Assembly: GCF_010723305.1 (NCBI RefSeq)
Contig: NZ_BLKW01000004.1
Location: 1,922,001 to 1,986,000 of the forward strand
Length of the DNA: 64,000 nucleotides
Reading direction: 5' to 3'
Source: Mycobacterium botniense
Lineage (GTDB): Bacteria > Actinomycetota > Actinomycetes > Mycobacteriales > Mycobacteriaceae
The position numbers and the translations under genes were made by a program. Positions 8,795 to 18,711 of the stretch are shown here, piece after piece. The notes below the pieces were generated by a model that was not told the DNA's origin, searched no databases, and saw only the letters and a list, made by a program, of their open reading frames with translations. How positions within the stretch are numbered: position 1 is the first letter of the stretch; each line of letters opens with the position of its first letter.

Positions 8795-9562
8795 TTGCAT
8801 TCACTGCAGATCTTCGGCTGCTGTGTGAACTGGCTCGCTGCCGAAAAATGGGTCAACATTTCGCTGGCCGTTGCTATCGCATACCTCACCATCGCCAAGA
8901 TTGAGTTGATCAAACTGCTCCACAAGGCATCCGACAGCTACACAGGAGAGCATCGCTCTCTTCGGCCACCACGACCGGATGCTGAGGCGTCTACTCATCA
9001 ACACACCATGCTCATCAGAGGTCAAACACCGCATGCGGTGCCAAAACTCAGCTCGGAAGACAGGATGTCTCCGTCACCGCAGCCGTCGAGTAAACCCCCC
9101 CATATGCTTTCGCACGCTGTTTCCGACCAACTCGACGCTTTTCCATCTGAACTCGCGGCTTTGGACTGGACTTCGATCACCTGCCAGAACGAACAGGGCT
9201 GTTCCCGCACAGCCGCATATGTCGTGGAACTCCACGCCGTGGACCACTGTTTAGGTGACGCGACCAATCCGGCGGGCAACGTGACGGAGATTTTGTGCGG
9301 AACGTGCCTGGCCGCGTTGCGGCTATCGATCAACCGGCATGTCGCGCGGCTCAACTCGCGGGGGCAACGCCCGAGGTGTCTAACGTGCGGCGCTCCTCTT
9401 GAGTTGGCCACCGACATTATTAGGTCGGTGCGACTGCTCGACAGAACGGTTCCCGTCACCTCCACCGTTGAGCCGATGGAAGGAATCCGCACTGCTAGGA
9501 CCGCACGCCGCGCATGGCGACGTGAACGGCCGCAAAACCCGTCAACTCGGAGAACACCATAA
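8795..9562 (+). CDS. Cys-rich hypothetical protein
   Basis: The 255-aa frame starts with TTG at 8795 after a GGAGG sequence. Residues 15-45 contain one hydrophobic helix (WVNISLAVAIAYLTIAK) that may be a membrane anchor. After a low-complexity linker, residues ~128-210 carry several paired cysteines (CQNEQGC, HC, LCGTC, RCLTCG) that look like a zinc-binding domain. The tail is Arg-rich. Mycobacterial origin is likely but I do not recognise the family. Later starts at 9009 or 9065 would remove the helix and keep the Cys domain. Upstream bases are AT-richer than average. Confidence 0.55.
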   Translation: MHSLQIFGCCVNWLAAEKWVNISLAVAIAYLTIAKIELIKLLHKASDSYTGEHRSLRPPRPDAEASTHQHTMLIRGQTPHAVPKLSSEDRMSPSPQPSSKPPHMLSHAVSDQLDAFPSELAALDWTSITCQNEQGCSRTAAYVVELHAVDHCLGDATNPAGNVTEILCGTCLAALRLSINRHVARLNSRGQRPRCLTCGAPLELATDIIRSVRLLDRTVPVTSTVEPMEGIRTARTARRAWRRERPQNPSTRRTP

Positions 9563-9639
9563 GACAACAAGGAAATTCACGTAACGTCCGCCACGTCAGG
9601 GACCACAAGAGAGAAATCCACGAGAGGAATCTCATCAAC

Positions 9640-9819
9640 ATGCACTCACCATCGCGCTGCGCGGCTAATACATACGCCAGACTAAGTGCACCCCTGGATG
9701 TAAGCACGCTTGATGTTGCAGCCGCCACAGTCCAAAGCTGGGGCTATCGCAGCGTCGGCGACAGTGATGAAGCAATACTGGCCATCACCGCGATACCTGA
9801 GGATATCTTTTCGAGCTGA
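9640..9819 (+). CDS. Small hypothetical protein (59 aa)
   Basis: An ATG frame of 60 codons including the stop, preceded by AGAGGA about nine bases upstream. The product has Ala/Ser-rich and acidic parts (SWGYRSVGDSDEAIL) and no signal peptide or transmembrane segment. It sits between the Cys-rich gene and the GH65 gene, and all three face the same way. No similarity is recognised; codon bias is weaker than in neighbouring genes, so this remains a candidate. Confidence 0.35.
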   Translation: MHSPSRCAANTYARLSAPLDVSTLDVAAATVQSWGYRSVGDSDEAILAITAIPEDIFSS

Positions 9820-9920
9820 TCCTGCTCGCGCTTTCGTGGCTGTAATCCACCTCCAGCGTCCTGAATGTGCAGTCTGCGGCTGCTTAAGGACTGATCTCTT
9901 CGATTGCCGAAACCTTAGCA

Positions 9921-12299
9921 ATGATCAACGAAGACGTTTTCCCCGTCGAACCCTGGCAGGTGCGCGAGACCCGGCTCGACCTGAGCCTGTTGGCCCAAAC
10001 CGAGTCGCTGTTCGCATTGTCAAACGGACATATCGGGTTGCGCGGCAACCTCGATGAGGGTGAACCCTACGGTCTGCCGGGTACCTACTTGAATGGTTTT
10101 TACGAAGTCCGCCCGCTGCCGTATGCGGAGGCCGGCTACGGATATCCCGAGGCCGGTCAAACGGTGGTCAATGTCACCAACGGCAAGGTGATACGCTTGC
10201 TGGTCGATGACGAGCCCTTCGACGTTCGCTATGGCGAAGTGCTGTACCACGAGAGGGTTCTCGACTTTCGGACTGGGAAGCTGACTCGTCGTACACAGTG
10301 GTGTTCTCCTGCGGGTAAGCAGGTCAAAGTGTGCTCGACCCGACTAGTGTCACTGGCCCAGCGCAGTGTCGCGGCTATCGAATACCTGGTAGAAGCGCTC
10401 AACAAATTTGTTCGGATTACGGTGCAATCTGAACTCGTCGCCAACGAGGATATTCCGCAGTCCACGGGTGATCCGCGAGTGGCGGCCGTGTTAGAACATC
10501 CACTGGAGGCTGTCGAACACGAACAGATCGGGCGAGGAGCGCTGCTGATTCACCGCACTAAGGCCAGTGGACTGATGATGGCCGCGGCAATGGACCATGA
10601 GGTCGAGGTACCCGGTCGGGTTGAAGTCTCCACCGATGCGCGCGCCGATCTGGCCCGGACTACGGTGATCTGTGGGCTTCGCCCGGGGCAGAAACTGCGC
10701 ATCGTCAAGTATCTGGCATATGGATGGTCGAGTCTGCGTTCGCGGCCAGCACTACACGACCAGGTCGCTGCGGCACTAACCGGCGCGCGCTATAGCGGAT
10801 GGCAAGGGTTACTTGACGCCCAGCGGGTCTACCTCGAAGAGTTTTGGGACGCCGCGGATGTCGAGGTCGAGGGTGGTGCCGAGTGCCAGCAAGCGGTGCG
10901 GTTTGGAATGTTTCACGTACTGCAAGCCAGCGCGCGCGCCGAACGCCGCCCCATCCCTGCAAAGGGGCTCACCGGATCTGGCTACGATGGGCATACTTTC
11001 TGGGACACCGAGATGTTCGTACTTCCGGTGCTCACCTACACTGCACCACAGGCAGTCGCGGATGTGTTGCGATGGCGGGCCTCGACCCTGAAGCTTGCTC
11101 AACAACGCGCAGCCCAACTCGGACTTAACGGCGCAAGATTCCCGTGGCGAACGATTCACGGCGAGTCGTGCTCAAGCTATTGGCCCGCCGGCACGGCGGC
11201 CTGGCACATCAACGCCGACATCGCGATGGCGTTCGAACGCTACCGCACCGTGACCGGTGACCAGTCCGTGGAGAAGGAATGCGGGTTAAAGGTGCTGATC
11301 GAAACGGCCCGACTCTGGGTGTCACTGGGGCATCACGACCGCCACGGCATCTGGCACCTCGACGGGGTCACCGGCCCCGATGAATACACCGCGATCGTCC
11401 GCGATAACGTCTATACCAATCTGATGGCGGCCCATAACCTGCGCGCTGCCGCCGACGCTTGCGCCCGTCATCCCGACGCGGCGCGCGCGTTGGGTGTGAC
11501 GACCGACGAGATGGCTGCTTGGCGCAACGCGGCTAGCGCAGTGCACATCCCCTACGATGAGGAGCTGGGTGTCCACCAACAATGCGACGGCTTCACCACT
11601 TTTGCCGAGTGGGACTTCGCGGTGCACAACAACTACCCGCTATTGCTTCACGAGCCCTATGTGCGGCTGTATCCCGCGCAGGTGATCAAGCAGGCTGACC
11701 TGGTACTGGCGATGCACTGGCAAAGCCACGCCTTCACCCTGGAACAGAAGGCGCGGAACGTCGACTACTACGAACGACGCACGGTGCGTGACTCGTCGCT
11801 GTCGGCATGCACCCAGGCGGTGTTGTGTGCAGAGGTCGGACACCTTGACCTGGCTCACGACTACACCCACGAGGCCGCTCTGACCGACCTGCGTGACCTG
11901 CACCACAACACTCGAGACGGACTCCACTTGGCGTCGCTGGCTGGAACCTGGATTGCGCTGGTCGCGGGCTTTGGCGGCTTGCGCGACGACCAAGGTGTGC
12001 TGGCGCTCGATCCTAAGCTGCCCGACGCCTTCTCGCGGCTGCGTTTCCGGTTGCGCTGGCGAAACTTCCGGCTCATTGTGGATGCCACTCACACCGACAC
12101 CACTTACACCCTACGCGATGGCGGGTCAGGCGATACGTTGACAATTCGGCACGCTGGGAAAGAGCTCACCCTAAACACATGTTCGCCAGTGACTGTCCCG
12201 GTTCGATCATGTAAACCGCTGCTTCCACGACCGCCACAGCCGTCTGGCCGCGAGCCACTACACCGACGGTTAGCCATGGACCCGGAGTGCCTGAGCTAA
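9921..12299 (+). CDS. Glycoside hydrolase family 65 disaccharide phosphorylase
   Basis: A 792-aa GH65 protein close in length and order to Mtb Rv3401. It has the N-terminal beta-sandwich domain (LSNGHIGLRGNLDEG), the (alpha/alpha)6 barrel with GHTFWDTEMFVLP, and GVTGPDEY, where Glu488 is the expected general acid, followed by a C-terminal beta domain. GH65 enzymes phosphorolyse or hydrolyse alpha-linked glucose disaccharides such as trehalose, maltose or kojibiose. Its usual partner, a beta-phosphoglucomutase/HAD gene, is not beside it. No clear ribosome binding site precedes the ATG at 9921. The last 40 residues (PLLPRPPQPSGREP) are low complexity and may be a read-through extension. Confidence 0.9.
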   Translation: MINEDVFPVEPWQVRETRLDLSLLAQTESLFALSNGHIGLRGNLDEGEPYGLPGTYLNGFYEVRPLPYAEAGYGYPEAGQTVVNVTNGKVIRLLVDDEPFDVRYGEVLYHERVLDFRTGKLTRRTQWCSPAGKQVKVCSTRLVSLAQRSVAAIEYLVEALNKFVRITVQSELVANEDIPQSTGDPRVAAVLEHPLEAVEHEQIGRGALLIHRTKASGLMMAAAMDHEVEVPGRVEVSTDARADLARTTVICGLRPGQKLRIVKYLAYGWSSLRSRPALHDQVAAALTGARYSGWQGLLDAQRVYLEEFWDAADVEVEGGAECQQAVRFGMFHVLQASARAERRPIPAKGLTGSGYDGHTFWDTEMFVLPVLTYTAPQAVADVLRWRASTLKLAQQRAAQLGLNGARFPWRTIHGESCSSYWPAGTAAWHINADIAMAFERYRTVTGDQSVEKECGLKVLIETARLWVSLGHHDRHGIWHLDGVTGPDEYTAIVRDNVYTNLMAAHNLRAAADACARHPDAARALGVTTDEMAAWRNAASAVHIPYDEELGVHQQCDGFTTFAEWDFAVHNNYPLLLHEPYVRLYPAQVIKQADLVLAMHWQSHAFTLEQKARNVDYYERRTVRDSSLSACTQAVLCAEVGHLDLAHDYTHEAALTDLRDLHHNTRDGLHLASLAGTWIALVAGFGGLRDDQGVLALDPKLPDAFSRLRFRLRWRNFRLIVDATHTDTTYTLRDGGSGDTLTIRHAGKELTLNTCSPVTVPVRSCKPLLPRPPQPSGREPLHRRLAMDPECLS

Positions 12300-12692
12300 G
12301 ACTGCCCATGAGCCTGCGGGTAGCCAGCGGGCCGGGTCTTGCCTCCGCGCCGATGCCCGTTGATGGATTAGCGGTTGCAGCCTGGAAGGCGAAGCCGGTA
12401 CACGTGAGCATGATATTCCTCGTCGTAGCGATACTTCGCGTGTCTCCGGGCCGGTGTTCAAGTCTATAAGCCGCACCCTGAGATCGTCGACAGACGCTGC
12501 AACGCAGCTGAACCAGGCGTAAGCGATTTTCTTCGGCGACAGCGTCCGAAATACGGGAACGGGCCGCGCGCGACAGGAATCACCAATCCGCTGCGCGGGC
12601 GCTGTCGGCGCCGATACCGGTGAATCCCACACGCGCCTGACAGAATTCGCGCAGCCACTGGGGAAACCCCAGCCCGCCAACTCAGTTGGGGT
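12300..12692. other. Intergenic region carrying the dispersed repeat
   Basis: Between the convergent GH65 and amiC genes. The only structured item is the 40-bp repeat at 12593-12632. No coding frame is convincing. Confidence 0.5.
12593..12632. repeat. 40-bp dispersed repeat, copy 2
   Basis: Same orientation and 39/40 identical to 4329-4368. Like the first copy it lies in non-coding DNA downstream of a gene. Confidence 0.7.
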
Positions 12693-14111
12693 TCAACCCG
12701 GGGTGTGGGAGTGGATACGAGCCCAGGGCTTTGCCTCTTCGAGTTCGTAGGCCAGTTCCAGCAACCGCACCTCACACCCGAGGTCCGTGGAGATCATCAT
12801 GCCTACCGGGAGCCCGTCCGCGGATTCGGCCAGCGGCAGCGAAATGGCCGGCTCGCCGGTGACATTGTGCAGCGGCGTGAACGTGACCCAGCCGCGTAGC
12901 CGCCCGATAATCTGCTCATAGTCAGCGGTCGGGTCCAGATAACCGAGACGGGGCGTGACGTCGGCCACTGTCGGGGTGAGCGCGGCGTCATAGCGGCGGT
13001 AGAACTGCGCGGTGCGCCGCCGAACGGCGCGCAAACGCACGATCGCCAGAGGCAGCCGATGCAGGTTGCGGCGGGCGTGGCGGTCCAAACCCAGTGTCAA
13101 GTTGTCCAGCCGGCTGTCGTCGAAGGTGTCACCGAACTGGGCCCGGCTGACGCGCAACTGCCCCGTGGCCAAAAGGGCCCAGTACAACACGAAGTCGGCG
13201 GCGAAACTCGAAGGCACCGGCGGGTTTTCGATGTGTTCGATGTGGTGGCCGAGCTCTTCGAGCAGTCCCGCGGATTTCAGTGTGAGCTCCCGCATTTCAG
13301 GGCTGCACTCGCCATCCACTGAGCGGGTGATGACGGCGATCTTCAGCCGCTGCTTACCCGGGTGCTGTACGTCGCCGATCGGCGGCAGTTTGCGGTTTCG
13401 CCAGATCCGCTCGGCTTCCCGGTAGAAGGCGGCGGTGTCGCGCACCGAGCGGGTCAACACACCGTTGGTGACGAGGCGAAGCGGCATGCGGCGCATGTCT
13501 TTGTCCAGTGGTAGCCGTCCGCGCGACGGTTTGAGACCCACCAGCCCGTTGCACGCGGCCGGAATACGGATCGAGCCGCCGCCGTCGTTGGCATGCGCGA
13601 TCGGCACCGCACCGGCTGCGACGAGCGCGCCTGAACCCGACGACGAGGCGCCGGCTGTGTAATCGGTATCCCACGGGTTGCGGACCGGCCCGAGTCGGGG
13701 GTGTTCGGCCGATGCGCTGAAACCGTATTCCGACAGCTGCGTCTTGCCCAGCGAGATCAGCCCGGTAGCCAAATACAGCCGGGTGAATTCACCGTCTGCT
13801 GCAGCCCGGCGCGGCACCCACGCGTCGGTCCCCCGCATCGTCGGCAACCCCGCGACGTCGACGTTGTCTTTGACGAAAGTTGGGACGCCCCCGAAAAAAC
13901 CGGTCTCGTCGAGCGCCGACGCTGCGGCCAGCGCCTGATCGAACGCCTGGTACGCCAGGGCGTTGAGGGTGGGGTTGACGGCTTCAGTGCGGGCGATCGC
14001 GGCCTGCACAACGTCGAGCCGGGACAACCGCCGCGCTGCGAGGGCGTCGGCGAGTGCAACCGCGTCGAGGTCGCCGAGAGCGTCATCACCGAATGCATGC
14101 ACACGTCGCAT
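12693..14111 (-). CDS. amiC: Amidase AmiC (amidase signature family)
   Basis: A 472-aa amidase-signature enzyme that hydrolyses carboxamides to the acid and ammonia. The catalytic Lys is in FVKDNVDVAG, the cis-Ser in the Gly/Ser-rich loop DYTAGASSSGSGALVAAG, and the nucleophile Ser in NDGGGSIRIPAACNGLVGLKP. Similarity to Mtb Rv2888c (AmiC) is very high from memory and runs over the whole length, and the gene is next to tsf as in Mtb. The physiological substrate is not known. Start at 14111 agrees with the Mtb N-terminus (RVHAF.DDALGDLDAVALADA). Confidence 0.93.
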   Translation of the reverse strand: MRRVHAFGDDALGDLDAVALADALAARRLSRLDVVQAAIARTEAVNPTLNALAYQAFDQALAAASALDETGFFGGVPTFVKDNVDVAGLPTMRGTDAWVPRRAAADGEFTRLYLATGLISLGKTQLSEYGFSASAEHPRLGPVRNPWDTDYTAGASSSGSGALVAAGAVPIAHANDGGGSIRIPAACNGLVGLKPSRGRLPLDKDMRRMPLRLVTNGVLTRSVRDTAAFYREAERIWRNRKLPPIGDVQHPGKQRLKIAVITRSVDGECSPEMRELTLKSAGLLEELGHHIEHIENPPVPSSFAADFVLYWALLATGQLRVSRAQFGDTFDDSRLDNLTLGLDRHARRNLHRLPLAIVRLRAVRRRTAQFYRRYDAALTPTVADVTPRLGYLDPTADYEQIIGRLRGWVTFTPLHNVTGEPAISLPLAESADGLPVGMMISTDLGCEVRLLELAYELEEAKPWARIHSHTPG

Positions 14112-14162
14112 GCAGCGACGCTATCAACGCCGACACCGCTGCCGGCCCACATCCTCCTCGGG

Positions 14163-15017
14163 CTAGGGCTGGCCGACCTCGAACCGCACGAACCGTGTCA
14201 CCGTCACACCCGCCTCGTCGAGCAGCGCCTTGACCGTCTTCTTGGCGTCCGACACCGATGGCTGCTCCAGCAGCACCGCATCCTTGAAGAAGCCGTTGAG
14301 CCGGCCCTCGACGATCTTAGGCAGCGCCTGCTCCGGCTTACCTTCGGCTTTCGCGGCCTCCTCGGCGATCCGGCGTTCACGGGTCACGACGTCCTCGGGC
14401 ACGTCGTCACGGCTCAGATAGCGGGCCTTGAGCGCGGCGATCTGCAGCGCGACAGCGTGTGCGGCTTCTTTTGCTGAGGGAGCCGCCGATCCGTGGTCAG
14501 CGCCGGACCGATACTCGACTAGCACCCCCACCGCCGGAGGCAGGTCAGCCGAACGTCGGTGCAGATAGGTTTCCACGGTGCCGTCGAAGCGCGCGACCCG
14601 CCGCAATTCGAGCTTCTCGCCGATCTTGGCCGACAGCTCGGCAATGGCTTGTTCGACCGTCTTGGCCCCCGAGGCGCCGGGCAGCGGAGCAGCCTTGACC
14701 GCGTCGACCTCGCCGGCCTTGGATGCGGCCGCTGCCGCCACAATGTGCTCGGCCAGCGACTGAAACTCGGCGTTCTTGGCGACGAAATCCGTCTCCGAGT
14801 TCAGCTCGATCAGCACCCCGTCCTTGGCTGCGACCAGGCCTTCGGCTGTGGCCCGTTCGGCGCGCTTGCCGACGTCTTTAGCGCCCTTGATCCGCAGCGC
14901 CTCCACGGCCTTGTCGAAGTCGCCGTCGCTTTGGGCGAGCGCGTTTTTGCAGTCCAGCATGCCGGCACCGGTCAGTTCCCGAAGCCGCTTGACGTCAGCG
15001 GCGGTGAAATTCGCCAT
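14163..15017 (-). CDS. tsf: Elongation factor Ts
   Basis: Guanine-nucleotide exchange factor for EF-Tu. The protein is 284 aa with the N-terminal UBA-like helix set ([19 protein letters not shown]), the signature [12 protein letters not shown] that inserts into EF-Tu, and the dimerisation domain towards the C-terminus. Length and order match the family. It begins one base after the rpsB stop, so rpsB-tsf form one transcription unit. amiC follows after 51 bases. Confidence 0.97.
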   Translation of the reverse strand: MANFTAADVKRLRELTGAGMLDCKNALAQSDGDFDKAVEALRIKGAKDVGKRAERATAEGLVAAKDGVLIELNSETDFVAKNAEFQSLAEHIVAAAAASKAGEVDAVKAAPLPGASGAKTVEQAIAELSAKIGEKLELRRVARFDGTVETYLHRRSADLPPAVGVLVEYRSGADHGSAAPSAKEAAHAVALQIAALKARYLSRDDVPEDVVTRERRIAEEAAKAEGKPEQALPKIVEGRLNGFFKDAVLLEQPSVSDAKKTVKALLDEAGVTVTRFVRFEVGQP

Positions 15018-15018
15018 G

Positions 15019-15876
15019 TCAGCCTTCCGTGGTGGTCTGTTCGATTGACGGTTCGCTCACCGGCGGCTCGGCGGCGCCGACGGCAGCCGGGTCGGAAGCA
15101 GGCGTGGCGGCGGCCAGCAGCTCCTGCTCCCATTCGGCCAGCGGCTCGGCGGCTTCGACCTCGGGCTTGCCGTCGCCCGGCCCGAAACCCGCGCGGGCCT
15201 GCAGACCCTCGGCCACGGCGGAGGCAATCACCTTGGTCAGCAGCGCCGCCGAGCGGATCGCGTCGTCGTTGCCGGGGATCGGATAATCGACCTCGTCGGG
15301 GTCGCAGTTGGTGTCCAAAATCGCGATGACCGGGATGCCCAGCTTGCGGGCCTCGCCGACCGCGATGTGCTCCTTGTTGGTGTCGACGACCCAGATCGCC
15401 GAGGGCACCTTGTTCATGTCCCGGATGCCGCCGAGGCTGCGTTCCAGCTTGTTCTTCTCCCGGGTCAGGCCCAAGATCTCCTTTTTGGTGCGGCCCTCGA
15501 AACCGCCGGTCTTCTCCATCGCCTCCAGCTCCTTGAGGCGCTGCAAGCGCTTGTGCACGGTGGCGAAGTTGGTGAGCATGCCGCCCAGCCAGCGCTGGTT
15601 CACGTACGGCATGCCGACCCGGGTGGCCTCGGCCGCGATGGCTTCCTGGGCCTGTTTCTTGGTGCCGACGAACAAGATCGTGCCGCCGTGGGCGACGGTC
15701 TCCTTGACGAACTCGTACGCCTTGTCGATGTAGGTCAGGGTCTGCTGCAGGTCGATGATGTAAATCCCGTTGCGGTCGGTGAAGATGAACCGCTTCATCT
15801 TGGGATTCCACCGACGGGTCTGATGCCCGAAATGGGTGCCGCTGTCAAGCAGCTGCTTCATGGTGACAACAGGCAT
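15019..15876 (-). CDS. rpsB: 30S ribosomal protein S2
   Basis: S2 binds the 30S head-platform junction next to S1. The 285-aa protein has [22 protein letters not shown] at its start, the conserved [19 protein letters not shown] and [19 protein letters not shown] segments, and an acidic Ala/Pro-rich tail that is usual in actinobacteria. I set the start at the ATG at 15876 because AAGGAC precedes it and the N-terminus then matches other S2 proteins; the open frame continues far upstream without meaning. The 226-base region before it presumably contains the promoter. Confidence 0.97.
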   Translation of the reverse strand: MPVVTMKQLLDSGTHFGHQTRRWNPKMKRFIFTDRNGIYIIDLQQTLTYIDKAYEFVKETVAHGGTILFVGTKKQAQEAIAAEATRVGMPYVNQRWLGGMLTNFATVHKRLQRLKELEAMEKTGGFEGRTKKEILGLTREKNKLERSLGGIRDMNKVPSAIWVVDTNKEHIAVGEARKLGIPVIAILDTNCDPDEVDYPIPGNDDAIRSAALLTKVIASAVAEGLQARAGFGPGDGKPEVEAAEPLAEWEQELLAAATPASDPAAVGAAEPPVSEPSIEQTTTEG

Positions 15877-16102
15877 AGTGGCCCATGTCCTTTTCTTGTC
15901 GGTTGTCGCCCGGCGCCGGGTGGCGTCGGGCCCTGGCGTCTGCCCAGCTACCGGCCCCGTCCCCGGGGACCGCACGGCATCTGGTCGGTTGCAGACACGC
16001 GAAGTCAGCCCACTGGCGCGAGCTGCGCAGCTGAGTGTACACGCGGGGAGCTGGGGCTTGGTCCACAGCCTGACCTGAGCCTGGCTGGCGGCCGAGCCGG
16101 TC

Positions 16103-16969
16103 GTGGCCTGCACTGGTCGGGTGCGGGCGGTGGCGGTCGCGGTGGTCGCGGTGGTCGTCGCGGTTCTGTCCGCGGCGCCGACGCGGGCCGACGACGACCG
16201 GCTGGACTGGCCGTTGCGGCCGCGACCGGCCGTGATGCGCGGGTTCGACGCCCCGTCGCCCAACTGGAACCCCGGCCACCGCGGGGTGGACCTGGCCGCC
16301 ACGCCGGGTCAGCCGGTCTACGCGGCCGGCACCGCGACCGTGGTGTTCGCCGGGATGCTGGCCGGCCGGCCGGTGGTGTCGCTGGCCCACCCGGGCGGGT
16401 TGCGCACCAGCTACGAGCCGGTGCGGGCGCGAGTTCGGGTCGGGCAGCGGGTCACTGCTGCGACGGCCATCGGCGAGTTGTCGAGCGGTCACCCCGGGTG
16501 TGCAGTCGCGGCGTGTTTGCACTGGGGAGCGATGTGGGGTCCCGCGTCTCGCGCCGACTACGTCGACCCGCTCGGGCTGCTGAGGTCGACCCCGATCCGG
16601 CTCAAGCCGCTCGGAGGCAGCGTTGCCGCTCCCCGGTGTCCCCGGTCACCGGTCAGCGCCGAGGGCCGGCTGCCATCCCGGATCAGAATAATAAAGGGAT
16701 GGAGAATAAGGGTGGGAGGGCTGACAGGAACGACTCAGCAAAGTGGGTCGCCGCGACGTCTGTCAACGCGGCTACGCCTGCGTTCACGACACCCTGGGGC
16801 AGCGGACCGATGTTGTCCACGGGCGCCGGGGCCGCTGCCGCCGTGTCGGCCAACACCGAGGGATCATTGGCTGCACTGGCCGTCGCAGCAACAGCGGCTT
16901 CCAAGGCTTGGTCGGCGTTCAGTGAATTCACGGCCTCTTGGTAGATGGCGTCATCGAACACGTTGCTGA
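16103..16969 (+). CDS. Secreted M23-family peptidase with foreign C-terminus
   Basis: Corresponds to Mtb Rv2891 in position and sequence. A GTG start is followed by a signal peptide (hydrophobic Val/Ala stretch, cleavage near ADDD). The M23/LytM domain spans about residues 35-170: GHRGVDLAA gives the zinc ligands His and Asp, and [10 protein letters not shown] gives the third His; the first His of the usual H-x-H is Cys, so catalysis is doubtful. After about residue 180 ([10 protein letters not shown]) the frame runs into the duplicated block and antisense through the secreted-protein gene, giving about 100 Arg/Pro-rich residues that look non-native. The original stop was probably lost when the duplication formed. 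Confidence 0.75.
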   Translation: MACTGRVRAVAVAVVAVVVAVLSAAPTRADDDRLDWPLRPRPAVMRGFDAPSPNWNPGHRGVDLAATPGQPVYAAGTATVVFAGMLAGRPVVSLAHPGGLRTSYEPVRARVRVGQRVTAATAIGELSSGHPGCAVAACLHWGAMWGPASRADYVDPLGLLRSTPIRLKPLGGSVAAPRCPRSPVSAEGRLPSRIRIIKGWRIRVGGLTGTTQQSGSPRRLSTRLRLRSRHPGAADRCCPRAPGPLPPCRPTPRDHWLHWPSQQQRLPRLGRRSVNSRPLGRWRHRTRC

Positions 16970-17333
16970 GCAATTGCACCACGCTGGCCTCAATCGGGTT
17001 GCTATGCGCGATGAGGGCATCTTCAGTAGACAACAGCTGCTGATCCCCCAGATGGCTGAGGTGTTGCAGGGCGATGGCCTGGTCAATGCCGGTTTTCTCA
17101 AAAGGGGTGGCATTCGTGCCCAAATCGTTGAGCGCGGTGCTCAAGTCGCCATCAGCTGTGTGCAGGTCCGAACCCGCGGTGTCCATGAGTGTCGTGTCGT
17201 CGGCGCTAGCCGGCGCGGCCACCGCGAGCATGATCGCAGCCGCGATGGCGCCGCCACCGAGAACCGTCGCAGCACCCCGCCGAGGCGCCCGGCGACCCCG
17301 ATGATCACAACGATGGCTCCTCATCATCTGCAC
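16683..17333 (-). CDS. Secreted hypothetical protein, duplicate A
   Basis: A 216-aa exported protein. After a basic N-terminus comes a hydrophobic segment (ATVLGGGAIAAAIMLAVAAPASADD) with an AxA-type cleavage site. The mature part is helical and acidic, with no Cys. The first ~171 residues are identical to duplicate B (18694-19347), while the last ~45 differ except for shared pieces such as AESFLS and PPLF. I do not recognise the family. It lies downstream of xerC on the same strand with 170 bases between. The overlap with the 3' end of the M23 frame is antisense and likely secondary. Confidence 0.7.
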   Translation of the reverse strand: MQMMRSHRCDHRGRRAPRRGAATVLGGGAIAAAIMLAVAAPASADDTTLMDTAGSDLHTADGDLSTALNDLGTNATPFEKTGIDQAIALQHLSHLGDQQLLSTEDALIAHSNPIEASVVQLLSNVFDDAIYQEAVNSLNADQALEAAVAATASAANDPSVLADTAAAAPAPVDNIGPLPQGVVNAGVAALTDVAATHFAESFLSALPPLFSIPLLF

Positions 17334-17502
17334 CTTCCTCGTCTTAAGTGCTGCTCAGGCTGGCCTCAGCACGGTACCACGGTAAAGCGATAGTTATGGT
17401 TACTAAAAGTAAATAGAGAGGTGAAAAGCATGCCGGGAGCTTCATATTCGGTGAGGCCGGGTGTCCGGCTCAAACCGTTGAGCGGTTAGACATCCCGGGG
17501 CC

Positions 17503-18417
17503 TCAGGCCCGCGGATGGGCCTGGTCGTGCACCTTGCGCAACCGGGCCACCGTGACGTGGGTGTAGAGCTGGGTGGTGGCCAGGCTGGAATGGCCGAGCA
17601 ACTCCTGCACGATGCGCAGGTCCGCCCCGCCCTCAAGCAGGTGGGTGGCAGCACTGTGCCGCAGTCCGTGCGGCCCGATGTCCGGGGCACCGTCGACCGC
17701 GGCGACAGTCTGGTGCACCACTGTGCGGGCCTGCCGCACGTCGAGCCGGCGGCCCCGCGCACCGAGCAGCAGCGCCGGTCCCGACTCGGCGGTGGCCAGC
17801 GCGGGACGTCCGTCGGCCAGCCAGGCCGTGAGCGCCTCGGCGGCCGGTTCGCCGAACGGCGCGGTGCGCTGCTTGTCACCTTTGCCGAGGACGCGCAGCA
17901 GCCGGCGTCCGGTGTCGACATCGTCGATGTCCAGCCCGCACAGTTCGCTGACCCGGATACCGGTGGCGTAGAGCAGCTCCACAATCAACCGGTCCCGCAG
18001 GGCCAGCGGATCACCGTGCCGTGAGCCGGATTCGGCTGCCGCCATGGCGGCCAGCGCCTGATCCTGGCGCAGCACCGCCGGCAGCGTGCGCCGCGGTTTC
18101 GGTTGCTGCAGCCGTGCGGCCGGATCGGCGGACAGCCAGCCGCGCTGCACCGCCCAGGCGGTGAACGCCTTGACCGCCGAGGTGCGCCGGGCCAACGTCG
18201 TGCGCGCCGCGCCGGCGTTCGCCCCGGCAGCCAGCCATGAGCGCAGCAGCGGCAGGCTCAGCCCGGCCAGACCCGACCCCGGCGTATGGTCGTCGAGAAA
18301 AGCGAACAACGACCGCAGATCGCCCAGATAGGCGCGACGAGTGTGCACCGACCGGCCGCGCTGCAGCGCCAGATACTCGTCGAACTCATCCAGGTACTCC
18401 TCGAGGACCGCGTGCAC
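17503..18417 (-). CDS. xerC: Tyrosine recombinase XerC (intact copy)
   Basis: Resolves chromosome dimers at dif together with XerD. The 304-aa protein has an N-terminal SAM-like core-binding domain (1-105) and a C-terminal catalytic domain with Arg155 ([10 protein letters not shown]), a Lys in the beta-hairpin (GKGDKQR), His250-x-x-Arg253 (HGLRHS), His276 (LGHSSL) and the nucleophile Tyr285 (TQLYTHV). It is the orthologue of Mtb Rv2894c by context (M23 to one side, viuB-dprA to the other). The GTG at 18417 follows GGGGG. This is the working copy; the second one at 19517-20430 has lost one base. Confidence 0.93.
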   Translation of the reverse strand: MHAVLEEYLDEFDEYLALQRGRSVHTRRAYLGDLRSLFAFLDDHTPGSGLAGLSLPLLRSWLAAGANAGAARTTLARRTSAVKAFTAWAVQRGWLSADPAARLQQPKPRRTLPAVLRQDQALAAMAAAESGSRHGDPLALRDRLIVELLYATGIRVSELCGLDIDDVDTGRRLLRVLGKGDKQRTAPFGEPAAEALTAWLADGRPALATAESGPALLLGARGRRLDVRQARTVVHQTVAAVDGAPDIGPHGLRHSAATHLLEGGADLRIVQELLGHSSLATTQLYTHVTVARLRKVHDQAHPRA

Positions 18418-18449
18418 CCCCCTACGGTCGCAGACGGCGACGGTCTGGT

Positions 18450-18530
18450 TCAGCTGACGCGCCGCAGCGCATCACGGGTCAGATCGCCCAGCGTCGGGTA
18501 GCCGTCGACCGCCATGATCAGGTCGGCTTC
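18450..18530 (-). pseudogene. 3' fragment of lactate 2-monooxygenase gene
   Basis: The last 27 codons, stop included, of the monooxygenase gene (ending in DALRRVS) are repeated here at the right edge of duplication unit 1. Beyond 18530 similarity stops. It marks the duplication endpoint and has no start of its own. Confidence 0.85.
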
Positions 18531-18670
18531 GGCCAGCCTTGGGCGTCAGTGTGTCCCCCATCCGTGGACGAGCGCGTCCCGGTCGCCGAATCGTGCGACC
18601 GAATTCACACCGGGACCTCAAGACCATGGCATGGTCAACAATCAGCGCCGAGGGCCGGCTGCCATCCCGA

Positions 18671-18711
18671 ATTAGAATAAAATTAGAATAAGATTAGAAT
18701 AAGAATAAGGG
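18671..18711. repeat. AT-rich short tandem repeat
   Basis: About four imperfect units of a TTAGAATAA-like sequence lie across the 3' end of duplicate B. The equivalent place next to duplicate A (16682-16710) is shorter and rearranged. In a 65%-GC genome such a run stands out; it supplies the stop codon of duplicate B and may have expanded by slippage. Confidence 0.6.

Larger units (their letters stand above)
16821..18530. repeat. 1.7-kb direct duplication, unit 1
   Basis: Essentially identical to 18835-20543. The only difference I see is one extra A in unit 1 within xerC near 18297-18300. The left flank (16655-16820 against 18643-18834) is also related but has diverged. The right edge cuts inside the lactate monooxygenase gene: unit 1 ends with a fragment, unit 2 continues into the full gene. 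Confidence 0.92.
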
